Source of the DNA: Cyanobacteriota bacterium
Lineage (GTDB): Bacteria > Cyanobacteriota > Cyanobacteriia > PCC-6307 > Cyanobiaceae
DNA: 64,000 nucleotides
Assembly: GCA_027620015.1 (NCBI GenBank)
Contig: JAQCGH010000001.1
Coordinates: forward strand, 38,351 to 102,350
Direction: 5' to 3'
Shown here: positions 1-8,390 of the stretch, piece by piece
Numbering within the stretch: the stretch's first letter is position 1
Layout of the letters: the number at the start of each line of letters is the position of its first letter
Made by a program: the position numbers and the translations under genes
The notes under the pieces: model-generated
The model's input: the letters and a program-made list of their open reading frames with translations, nothing else
What the model was told of the DNA's origin: nothing
Databases searched by the model: none

Positions 1-147
1 GCTGCCTTGCAGCTAGCAAAACGCAAAGGGTGGCATCTGCCGATCTGTGAACAAGTTGTCCAGGTGCTCGAAGGCCAAACCACCCCTGCTGCTGCGGTAA
101 AGGCGCTGATGGAGCGCGATTTGCGGCCCGAGCTGCAGCAATTATGA
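1..147 (+). CDS. gpsA: C-terminal fragment, probable NAD(P)H-dependent glycerol-3-phosphate dehydrogenase (truncated by window start)
   Basis: Frame 1 reads AALQLAKRKGWHLPICEQVVQVLEGQTTPAAAVKALMERDLRPELQQL*, resembling the GpsA C-terminus; overlaps the next ATG (ATGA). Confidence 0.6.
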   Translation, partial: AALQLAKRKGWHLPICEQVVQVLEGQTTPAAAVKALMERDLRPELQQL

Positions 148-1070
148 GTCTTCCTGGCTCTAAGGAATTGCCGCTTATCTCCCTGCCAGCGGTCCTGATT
201 GAAGCCTTTGCCGATGGCCCCTGTCGCGGCAATGGTGCGGCAGTTGTGCACCTAGACCAACCTATGGGCGATGGGGCCCTACAGGCCATTGCCCGCAGTC
301 TCAACCAGTCTGAGACCGCTTTTTTGTTGCAGCAGCTCGGCCGCTGGACCCTCCGCTGGTTCACTCCCAGCTGCGAAGTCCCGCTCTGCGGCCATGCAAC
401 ACTCGCCGCCCTGCTGGCCTTGGGCTACTGGCAGCAGCTGCTGCCAGGAAAGGAATTGGAGCTGTTCACCCGCAGCGGGCCCCTTGCGGCAGCCCTTGAT
501 GCCAGCGGCTGCTCAGGGCATCTGGTATTGCCCAGCGCCGGTCTGCTGCCGGCTGAGCCATCGCCAGCGCTTATCAGGTTGCTGTATGAACGCCTAGGGG
601 TGGCACCCCTGGCCTATTGGAGCTCAGGCCTCGGTTATCAGGTCGCTTTGCTAGCGCCAGAGGCAGCACTGGCCCAGCTGCCTGGCCTGGCTTCGGAATT
701 AGAGGGTCCTGAAAGGGCCGGCTTGGTGTTGATGCAGGCCATCGAGGAAAGTTCAGTTGATTCACGTCCCTGCGTGCTTGGACGTTCGGCTAACTACCAG
801 CTGCGCTTCTTCGCACCAGCACTTGGCATCGATGAGGATCCTGTCACTGGATCTGCCCACGCGCTGGTTGCCCCATTTTGGCTCGATCGCCTCGGTCACA
901 GCTCCGTGGTTGGTTGGCAATGCTCGCCACGACCGGGGGGGATGGTGTGTAGCGGCGCTTCTTCCGGCATGATTCGAGTTAGCGGTTCGGGCCATGTCCT
1001 TTGGAACGGCAGATTGCGAGTGCAGGCCGATGGCTCCGGATCCGAGTTCTGGGCTTCGCTGGTCGCCTGA
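144..1070 (+). CDS. PhzF-family isomerase/epimerase-like protein
   Basis: 308 aa ORF; motifs GNGAAVVHLD, NQSETAFLL, RWFTPSCEVPLCGHATLA and GIDEDPVTGSAH are typical of PhzF. Confidence 0.85.
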   Translation: MSLPGSKELPLISLPAVLIEAFADGPCRGNGAAVVHLDQPMGDGALQAIARSLNQSETAFLLQQLGRWTLRWFTPSCEVPLCGHATLAALLALGYWQQLLPGKELELFTRSGPLAAALDASGCSGHLVLPSAGLLPAEPSPALIRLLYERLGVAPLAYWSSGLGYQVALLAPEAALAQLPGLASELEGPERAGLVLMQAIEESSVDSRPCVLGRSANYQLRFFAPALGIDEDPVTGSAHALVAPFWLDRLGHSSVVGWQCSPRPGGMVCSGASSGMIRVSGSGHVLWNGRLRVQADGSGSEFWASLVA

Positions 1071-1135
1071 GCCTTTACCGCGAGTTTTCTTTAAAAAAAC
1101 GAATTATTCCGCACGGTCTCTGCAATCGGAGGTTG

Positions 1136-2083
1136 ATGCTGGCTGGCCCCACGGCCGTTGCGGCGGTGGTGGTCGGATTTGCGGCCCAGGGCCTGGTTCC
1201 TCGACCCTATGGAGACGCCCAGGGCGAATTGCTGGATGTCCTTATCGATACTCCGCCCCCAGAGCAAGACACCACTACCGCCGCTGAGCAATTGCGCCGT
1301 CTCGAGGCGCGTCGGGCAAAGCCTCAAACAACTGCTACTGCCAGCCTCGCCCTCGCTGAACCCGAAGCCGGCCCTGGAGTCGATCTAGAAATCCGCATCG
1401 CTCTGCTCGGCGCCGGCGCTAACCCCAAGCTCTCAGCTAGCGGAGGTTGGCAGGTTCTCAGCCGAAACGGTCAGCTGCTCCAGCAGGGCGGAGCTGGCAG
1501 CTTGGTGAACCTCACTGAACTCTGGCGCCAGGGAGCAGAAGCATGGCTGCAGACCAGTGCTGGCTCCCTACTGGTAAACGACCGTCCCTATGGAGGGCGA
1601 CTGCGTCTGATACTTGAAGGTGGCGGCCTCAGGGCGGTGAATCACGTTGGTCTGGAGGCCTATATCGCCGCCGTGGTCGGAGCTGAGATGCCGAGCAGCT
1701 GGTCCCTAGAAGCTTTGCGCGCCCAAGCCGTAGCCGCCCGCTCTTACGCCCTCGCCCACATGGCTCGCCCAGCCAACCGCCACTGGCATCTTGGTGACAC
1801 AACACGCTGGCAGGCTTACAGGGGGGTCTCCAGCAGCAACGAACGCACCCGCCAGGCTGCCGCAAGCACCGCCGGCCTGATCCTTAGTTACCAGGGGGCC
1901 ATCGTAGAAAGTCTTTACGCCGCCAACCGCCAGATATCACTGGAAGCCCATGGCCATCTTGGCGCAAGCATGAGCCAGCACGGCGCCCATGATCTGGCAA
2001 AGCAGGGCTATCGCTACAACCAAATTCTTGGTCACTACTACCAGGGAGCATCTCTGGCCCGCCTTAAGGCTGGTGCGAGCTGA
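1136..2083 (+). CDS. SpoIID/LytB domain protein
   Basis: Track ORF 1001..2083; internal ATG at 1136 follows GGAGG. Motifs YIAAVVGAEMPSSWSLEALRAQAVAARSYAL and MSQHGAHDLAKQGYRYNQILGHYY. Confidence 0.85.
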   Translation: MLAGPTAVAAVVVGFAAQGLVPRPYGDAQGELLDVLIDTPPPEQDTTTAAEQLRRLEARRAKPQTTATASLALAEPEAGPGVDLEIRIALLGAGANPKLSASGGWQVLSRNGQLLQQGGAGSLVNLTELWRQGAEAWLQTSAGSLLVNDRPYGGRLRLILEGGGLRAVNHVGLEAYIAAVVGAEMPSSWSLEALRAQAVAARSYALAHMARPANRHWHLGDTTRWQAYRGVSSSNERTRQAAASTAGLILSYQGAIVESLYAANRQISLEAHGHLGASMSQHGAHDLAKQGYRYNQILGHYYQGASLARLKAGAS

Positions 2084-2927
2084 ACGCATCTGGCAGCAGG
2101 CGCTGCACTTATCCAGCAGGGCGGAAGCCAGCGGCTCCCTAGTTCCCCTAGCTACCGAGGTTATAGAAGCCCCGCAGCACCAGCCATTTGTTTTGCGGCG
2201 TCTGCTGAGTACCACACCCAAACATCTTCACCGTGATGGCCCCAAGGCGAATCCTTTTTTACCCTGGGAGCAAGCCCTGGAAGTGGAACGGCTAAGCAGC
2301 GGTCATGTGGTGCTGCTAAACAAATATCCAGTGCAGGCTGGCCACTTGCTCCTAGTCACAGATTCCTGGCAGCCCCAATCAGGCTGGCTTTCTGCCAGCG
2401 ACTGGCGAGGGGTCGCGCTTCTAGCAAGTGACACAGGGGGGCTTTGGTTCTTTAACAGTTGTGCCGCCTCTGGTGCCAGCCAGCCCCACCGGCATCTGCA
2501 GCTGCTGCCCCGCAGAGCTGGAGATGCCAGCACGCCCCTTGTTGCTGCAATTCAAAATCAACTTGATAGCGGCGATAGGCCCTGGCCCTGGGCTTATCGG
2601 CTCAGTCGCCGCACAGACCCTGTTGGGGGTACGGATCTACCCGCCCTATACCTCGAGCACGCTAGACATCTAGGCCTGGGTAACCCCCTGCAGGACCTTC
2701 ACCCCAGGCAGCCATACAACTTGCTCTTCGACGACAGCTGGCTGCTCACCGTGCGGCGCACCAAGGAACATTGTGCTGGCTTCAGTCTCAATGCCCTTGC
2801 CTTTGCTGGCTATTTGCTCGCCACTGAGAAGTCGAATCTCGAGCTGCTTGAGGCAGAGGGCCCCTGGGCACTACTGCAAGCGGTCGCCGCCTCCCCTCTA
2901 CATGCCCCATTCACAGAAATTCGGTAA
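1989..2927 (+). CDS. ATP adenylyltransferase / Ap4A phosphorylase-like (HIT-like) protein
   Basis: Motifs NKYPVQAGHLLLVT and ASQPHRHLQLLPR; true start probably downstream of 1989 because of the overlap with the spoIID-like gene. Confidence 0.8.
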   Translation: MIWQSRAIATTKFLVTTTREHLWPALRLVRAERIWQQALHLSSRAEASGSLVPLATEVIEAPQHQPFVLRRLLSTTPKHLHRDGPKANPFLPWEQALEVERLSSGHVVLLNKYPVQAGHLLLVTDSWQPQSGWLSASDWRGVALLASDTGGLWFFNSCAASGASQPHRHLQLLPRRAGDASTPLVAAIQNQLDSGDRPWPWAYRLSRRTDPVGGTDLPALYLEHARHLGLGNPLQDLHPRQPYNLLFDDSWLLTVRRTKEHCAGFSLNALAFAGYLLATEKSNLELLEAEGPWALLQAVAASPLHAPFTEIR

Positions 2928-2963
2928 TTTCTCGGTTGCGCAATAGGGCTTTGCCGGGGCTGG

Positions 2964-3809
2964 TTGGAAAGGAAGGGAACAAAAACCCTGCCTACACAAT
3001 TTCAGCCCATGACCCAATCGATCAAATCCAAATCAATCTGCCAGCGCGCTCTGAAGCAACGCAACCTGCGGGTAAACGAGTACTACCGTTTAGTTACCCC
3101 GATAGCTGTTCATTATTGCCGCCGCTGCCCTGAGCCCCTCGATGACCTGATTCAGGTGGGGCTAATGGGCCTGCTTCGAGCAGCCGAGCTCTATAAACCG
3201 CAAACAATGACTCCTTTTGGAGCCTTTGCTAGACCCCACATCCGTGGCGCCATATTGCATTACTTGCGCGATTCGGCATTGGCCGTGCGGCTCCCTCGCC
3301 GCCAGATGGAGCTGCACGACAAGCTGCGCCGACTTAAAGCCAGTTGGAGCATCGAAAAAGGGCAGGAGCCAACCGCAGATGATTTGCGGCTAGCCCTGGA
3401 GCTCAGCGACGAGCAATGGCAAGAATTACTGCGTGGTCAGGCGCTGGCCAGGCCAATGGGCCTGGCTACTGGGATCGAAGAAACCAGCTTTATTGAAGGT
3501 GCTTGCAGCAGGCCTTCGGAGGCTGAATTCAGCGGGACGGATGACTGGGGGCACGAAGGCCTTGCGGTGAGTAAGCAACTTGAGTGCCTCGAGCCCGGAT
3601 TGAGGGTTGTGATCCAGAAAGTCGTGCTTCTAGGATGGACTTACAGGCGCACCGCAGCACTGCTTCAGGTGAGTCCGATGACAGTGCAACGTAGGCTCAA
3701 ACAGGGATTGGCTCACATGCGAAAAGGGCTACTTAGTGCAGATGCCGCCTCAATTCTCAGCTTCCAGAGGATCCCGCATCCCGCTCCATCTGTATCTCCA
3801 GTGTGCTGA
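2964..3809 (+). CDS. RNA polymerase sigma-70 family factor (alternative, SigF/group 3-like)
   Basis: Region 2: DDLIQVGLMGLLRAAELYKPQTMTPFGAFARPHIRGAILHYLRD; region 4 HTH: RTAALLQVSPMTVQRRLKQGLAHMR. Confidence 0.85.
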   Translation: MERKGTKTLPTQFQPMTQSIKSKSICQRALKQRNLRVNEYYRLVTPIAVHYCRRCPEPLDDLIQVGLMGLLRAAELYKPQTMTPFGAFARPHIRGAILHYLRDSALAVRLPRRQMELHDKLRRLKASWSIEKGQEPTADDLRLALELSDEQWQELLRGQALARPMGLATGIEETSFIEGACSRPSEAEFSGTDDWGHEGLAVSKQLECLEPGLRVVIQKVVLLGWTYRRTAALLQVSPMTVQRRLKQGLAHMRKGLLSADAASILSFQRIPHPAPSVSPVC

Positions 3810-3951
3810 TCGAAGCATTCACTGCTGCCAACTGGCGTTCCACACCGTCACGCCAGTACTGCAGCATGCGCAACTTGCGTTCCTGGTGACTCCTCCAGCC
3901 ACCAGAAACACCTCTGTCAACGCTGCCAAAGCATCCGATTAGGGGAAACAT
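3757..3951 (-). CDS. Possible small conserved protein, convergent with the sigma factor
   Basis: 64 aa ORF whose C-terminal part SHQERKLRMLQYWRDGVERQLAAVNASISTLEIQMERD is a plausible amphipathic coiled coil; start uncertain. Confidence 0.4.
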   Translation of the reverse strand: MFPLIGCFGSVDRGVSGGWRSHQERKLRMLQYWRDGVERQLAAVNASISTLEIQMERDAGSSGS

Positions 3952-4163
3952 GAGAAAGTAACGAAACTTCTAAGAGTTCTAGCGAGCCTGACGGGCTTAC
4001 GGAGTGTCGTATTTCTCGCTTAGCAATGTCCCTGAAACCCGTTTTGTCAGTTTCAGCCCTAGCAGCTATGCAAGCACTCGATTTGGTTTTGAAACCGACA
4101 GCACGTAATACATTTGAGGGCTGTGGCCCATTGAACAGAAACTAAACACCCTGGGTTTCTAGA

Positions 4164-5780
4164 TTGCCGTTTCAGCCGATCAAACTCCTTGTAGCAGCTT
4201 CATTTGGGGGTACCCTCATCTTGTTGCAGACGCTTCCAGCGAGCGCTTATGTGGCACTTATGGCGGGACAAAAAGCACGTCCTCTAAACGGAACCTTCAA
4301 CAAGGTGCCGGTACTGCATTCAAATCAACCAGAGGAGGTTGAAGGCCCAGGCATCCTGATCAGCACAACGCCTGGCTCAGCCTATGCCGCAGAGACAAGG
4401 CAGCCTTTACGAAATGCCGAATTCACCTTCAACGGTGATTTTGGGGTGCATATGCACCACAAGTATTTCCCCCCTAACCGCCGTCAGTTATCCCCTTCTT
4501 CCATTCGACCAGAGCTAACACTTGGGTTGATCCTGATCAATCCAGGCTTGAGACCAGTGCATATTCGCTTTGAAAACGGTGCAATTCGCAACAGTTTTGA
4601 GGCACCCTACCTAAACAATCACAAAATGGGTGTTAGACCTCTTGGTCATCGTCCTTGGAATACTGGTCCCGGAGATGCAACTGCTGTTCAGGTTCTGCGA
4701 GGTCGTCTAGATCCCAGGCTGAATCAGGAAGTCACTATCCCTGCAAGTAGCCGCATCGTCCTATTTCAGACCCAGCTGCCTGCGCTCGGCATTGCTAATG
4801 CATTGCTAAAAGGACGAAGTGACGGGCCTTTTCAGATGGCTGTTGTTGCTGCCAAAGACCCCAATAGTGACTGGGATCTAATATCTATTTTAGATCGGGG
4901 CCTGCTAGCACCTGGCAGGGTCTATCTTAATCGCATTGCTGATATCAAAAGCCGCCGAATATTTTCCCGCGTGGGTGGAGTTGCCATAGGTGATGCCTAC
5001 CAGGCCGCACTCATCCATAATCTTACTCAGCAAGGTCCGTTACACTTCCCCCTGACCAGCACCAATCGTCATAATTTTGGAACATCTGATGTTCAGATAA
5101 ACCCTCTGGTTAGTCGCATGGTTGATTCTTCACTAGACAATGTGGGCACCTATGGAGTGCGTTTTGACGTAGATCTAAAGCTCCAGGGTGTTGGACCCTA
5201 TGAGTTAATTATCAGTCATCCAACAGCTATCGGCACTGGAAAACCCTTTACTGCCTTTAGGGGATCATTGCAGGTAAGTACTGAGGAAGGTCTTCAAGAA
5301 ATGCACGTTGGCCTGCGCTCTGGCCAAAGCCTACCAATTGCTTCTTTGAATCTTCAGAAAGATATATCTAGCTCAGTGCGTATAAGCTTGGTATATCCAG
5401 CTGATGCTACACCTGGTCACCTACTTAGCATCGTGCCGGTCAGCCAATTCGCCATGGTGAAGGATCAAGAGAAGATGCTTGAACTTGCCCGCAAAACTGT
5501 CTCCTCAACACCTCTTAAGCCCCTCCAGTCCCCTCCTGTGATTCAAGAACAAGATGGTGATTTTCAGAATGAGCCTAAAACTGTACCCACTTTAACGCTA
5601 CAGCAATCCTTCTTAACCATGCCGCCGCTAATATCAAGCCCGCCACCTCCAATACCGTCTCCTGATTCTAGTTATTACCCCAGCGGGAAGTTGACTCCTA
5701 GAAGTCAATTCCTCGTCGATAGCAATAAGCAGGCCATAGAGGTGGAGCAGGATTTGATTCCTGGGTTGATCGGCCGTTAG
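4164..5780 (+). CDS. DUF3370 domain-containing exported protein
   Basis: 538 aa; N-terminal signal-like segment (LLVAASFGGTLILLQTLPASAYVAL); MAGQKARPLNGTFNKVPVLHSNQPEEV resembles DUF3370. Confidence 0.75.
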   Translation: MPFQPIKLLVAASFGGTLILLQTLPASAYVALMAGQKARPLNGTFNKVPVLHSNQPEEVEGPGILISTTPGSAYAAETRQPLRNAEFTFNGDFGVHMHHKYFPPNRRQLSPSSIRPELTLGLILINPGLRPVHIRFENGAIRNSFEAPYLNNHKMGVRPLGHRPWNTGPGDATAVQVLRGRLDPRLNQEVTIPASSRIVLFQTQLPALGIANALLKGRSDGPFQMAVVAAKDPNSDWDLISILDRGLLAPGRVYLNRIADIKSRRIFSRVGGVAIGDAYQAALIHNLTQQGPLHFPLTSTNRHNFGTSDVQINPLVSRMVDSSLDNVGTYGVRFDVDLKLQGVGPYELIISHPTAIGTGKPFTAFRGSLQVSTEEGLQEMHVGLRSGQSLPIASLNLQKDISSSVRISLVYPADATPGHLLSIVPVSQFAMVKDQEKMLELARKTVSSTPLKPLQSPPVIQEQDGDFQNEPKTVPTLTLQQSFLTMPPLISSPPPPIPSPDSSYYPSGKLTPRSQFLVDSNKQAIEVEQDLIPGLIGR

Positions 5781-5782
5781 GA

Positions 5783-6841
5783 ATGGGCAAGTTGACAGGT
5801 GCAAATCGTCGTCGCTTCAGTTTGGAGTTACCAGTCGATTTGGTCGATAAAATTGACGCACTTCGTGCTGAATGGGGACTTCGCAGCCGCGGTGACATTT
5901 TAGAGCGTCTCCTGCAAGAGATCTTCCCCAAGTGTGAGGAAGTTGATGCCCATGTAATTAGTGATCATGAAGATCATCAAAATGATGGCGGCCCCACCGG
6001 CCAAGAGAGCAGGGATTTAAGCTTCAATGAACAAGGAGCGTTGGTACTTACCACTCGTGGCTCGCGGGGCGACTTATGCCTAGATCGCTTGTCAGCTGAT
6101 GCACAATTTGCTCTTATATTTGACCTTGATGCCTCTATTGAAGCTGAGGTGCGCCCTCGTCAAAGCGGCATAGATCTTCCTGGCTTTATAAGGCGCCAAA
6201 CTGACCAACTCAAGCGCAGTTTGCAATCCACCCCTCCATCCATAGATCTAGCGGAGGAACCACTACCACAGGTAGGTGGCGATGTACTTGATCGTTCTCT
6301 TGCTAAGGCTCGAGACCATTGGCGTGAGCTATACGGCAAGGTTGCTAATGAGGCTGTACTGGAAGCTGCAATGGTGTGGTTGGCCCAGGACATCTGGGCT
6401 CAGATTGATCAGAGTGAAAGCCGTCCGTTTACTTGGTCTCTCGCCTGTGATGTGGTTGCCAATACAGCTCCGAGCTGGAGCCGGGAGCCTGCAACTTTTG
6501 AGAGAGTCATGGTAATGGCTGGTCTATTGGAAGATCCATTCAGCACCTCAACCCTTGAACTTCGATTACCAACTCTGATCAGGCGCTTTGTTCATCGATT
6601 CCGGAAGCGACGTAAGGGCACCTCCTTCCAGACGCTGGAACACACCATGACCCTTCATGGAGCATTAAATCTTCTGCAATTGCCAACGACGCCGGGCCAT
6701 CGTCTCACTCTGCGACAGATACGGGAGGCCTACCGTGAGATGGCGATGAGCCATCACCCCGACTCTGGCGGCTCAGAAGAAACAATGAGGCGCTTAAACG
6801 AGGCCTACCAGTTGCTGAAAGAGCTTTATCGCAACGAATAA
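5783..6841 (+). CDS. Ribbon-helix-helix N-terminus plus C-terminal J-domain protein
   Basis: N-terminus RRRFSLELPVDLVDKIDALRAEWGLRSRGDILERLLQEIF (RHH-like); C-terminus LTLRQIREAYREMAMSHHPDSGGSEETMRRLNEAYQLLKE with the HPD tripeptide of J-domains. Confidence 0.75.
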   Translation: MGKLTGANRRRFSLELPVDLVDKIDALRAEWGLRSRGDILERLLQEIFPKCEEVDAHVISDHEDHQNDGGPTGQESRDLSFNEQGALVLTTRGSRGDLCLDRLSADAQFALIFDLDASIEAEVRPRQSGIDLPGFIRRQTDQLKRSLQSTPPSIDLAEEPLPQVGGDVLDRSLAKARDHWRELYGKVANEAVLEAAMVWLAQDIWAQIDQSESRPFTWSLACDVVANTAPSWSREPATFERVMVMAGLLEDPFSTSTLELRLPTLIRRFVHRFRKRRKGTSFQTLEHTMTLHGALNLLQLPTTPGHRLTLRQIREAYREMAMSHHPDSGGSEETMRRLNEAYQLLKELYRNE

Positions 6842-6864
6842 ATTGATCTATCTACACTCGCCTG

Positions 6865-7032
6865 AGACGCATAATGAGTCTTGGGCCTATTCTGGTATGA
6901 GATTAGTGAAATAGTCTTGCGGACAATCTCGACCTGCCTCCCGAGACACGGCATGTTTGATACGCGGAAGCTCCAGTTCGCAAATTTGGATACATATATT
7001 GTTAATCTCATTTCAGACGCATAAATGGTCTT
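6865..7032 (+). repeat. Two imperfect 18-nt direct repeats
   Basis: AGACGCATAATGAGTCTT (6865-6882) and AGACGCATAAATGGTCTT (7015-7032), 15/18 identical, 150 bp apart. Confidence 0.75.
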
Positions 7033-7160
7033 ACCGCAAGACTTACTAAGGAATGATGATTGTTTAGGTCTAGTTCTTATCTGTGTGGGATTGTTTTGTG
7101 ATGAAACTCGAGAATGCCTCATAGAGAAATACTGGTGCATTTCCAATGTGAACCACCTTT

Positions 7161-7180
7161 CTCTGTCGCAGAGTTTTTTT
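7161..7180 (+). terminator. Short intrinsic-terminator-like hairpin
   Basis: CTCTG TCG CAGAG followed by TTTTTTT; 320 bp after the J-domain gene stop. Confidence 0.5.
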
Positions 7181-7651
7181 AGGCTTAATCTCCAAATTTC
7201 CAGAGTTTCTGCATGCATACTCCTTATAGGTTTGCAGAAAGTTCAATCCAGTTTCACCAACAAGACATTTGCTGCTGTCGACAGCAATGGCTGTGTGCCT
7301 TGTCCATCAGGTCGGAATGTTTTTGTCCAAAAGACCCGCATAACCGCAAAACGATTGCAGTAACTGGCTTAGAAATCATGCATCACTGTGTCGTACACAG
7401 GTACGCGGCTTTACTCGCCAGCTATCGGGCGCCGCACCAATGCTTTGTAGTCAGCACGGGTAGGGATTTTTTCATGCCATCGAGATGTTTAATTGTCGCA
7501 TTGTAGACTTGGATATAGACCCAACTCAGGTCTTGCCTAAACGCCCTAAGACTGCGTTTGGCTGTCAAAAACGCCATCTATTTTTCTCCCCCAACTTGTA
7601 TGGACCAAGAAGCCGTTATTCATCTTGGATGAGACACGTTCTGAGTCCAAT

Positions 7652-7689
7652 AAAAAGATCCGGATGAGAAAAGCGCTCCTCCGGATCTT
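7652..7689 (-). terminator. Intrinsic terminator downstream of apcD
   Basis: Minus strand AAGATCCGGA ... TCCGGATCTT followed by TTTA; 10-bp perfect arms, just past the apcD stop. Confidence 0.85.
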
Positions 7690-7712
7690 GGTGATCGATA
7701 AGACGGCCTAAA

Positions 7713-8207
7713 TCAGGTACTGGTTTGCATGCCCTGAATCAGGAAGTCGAAATAGGGGCCAGCTAGGGAGGCCTGGTCTGTACTCAGCAGGGCTAGGGAG
7801 GCCACCCTCATAGTGCGCATTGCTTCTACCATTCCTGGCATGGGAACGCCAAGGCTGTTGTACATCTCACGAGCACCGACCAAGCCAATCTGTTGAATCA
7901 TTTCGGTGCTACCGGCAAGAACGCCGTACGTCACCAGGCGTAGGTACCAGCTGTAGTCGCGCAGGCATTGGGCCCGCTGCTTCTGGCCGTAGGCATTTCC
8001 ACCAGGGGCCACGTAGTCAGGCCTGCGCTGGAAAAGCTGCTTGGCAGACTCTTCAACAATCTTTTTCTCGTTGTCGGTTAGAAGCCGCACAACTTCAAGT
8101 CTTTTGGCCCCCCGGCTGAGGTACTCCACCATGGAGCGCAATTCGCCGCCACTTGGATATCGCAGCTGATCATCAGCCTGAAGGATCAGATCCCGAACGA
8201 CGCTCAT
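7713..8207 (-). CDS. apcD: Allophycocyanin-B alpha subunit
   Basis: MSVVRDLILQADDQLRYPSGGELRSM...APGGNAYGQKQRAQCLRDYSWYLRLVTYGVLAGSTE...YFDFLIQGMQ; closer to remembered ApcD than ApcA. Start adjusted from 8219. Confidence 0.88.
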   Translation of the reverse strand: MSVVRDLILQADDQLRYPSGGELRSMVEYLSRGAKRLEVVRLLTDNEKKIVEESAKQLFQRRPDYVAPGGNAYGQKQRAQCLRDYSWYLRLVTYGVLAGSTEMIQQIGLVGAREMYNSLGVPMPGMVEAMRTMRVASLALLSTDQASLAGPYFDFLIQGMQTST

Positions 8208-8390
8208 CGCAGCGATCACACTCTTTAATCACTCTATCGACTTTGGCGCAGCATCCTTGTGCCCCGCCGCAAGGTGTAACTCCCCTTTGCGCGGCTTAGG
8301 GTGAACGATTGGTAGGCGGGCGTGGGCACTAAAACCTTTGACAACTGCGCGAATGGTGGCAGCAACGATGTGGTCGAGCTGTCCACCGGC

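Noticed and set aside
6826-7218. 130-aa minus-strand ORF after the J-domain gene
   Set aside because: No family resemblance; overlaps the J-domain 3' end and the repeat/hairpin region; more likely non-coding.
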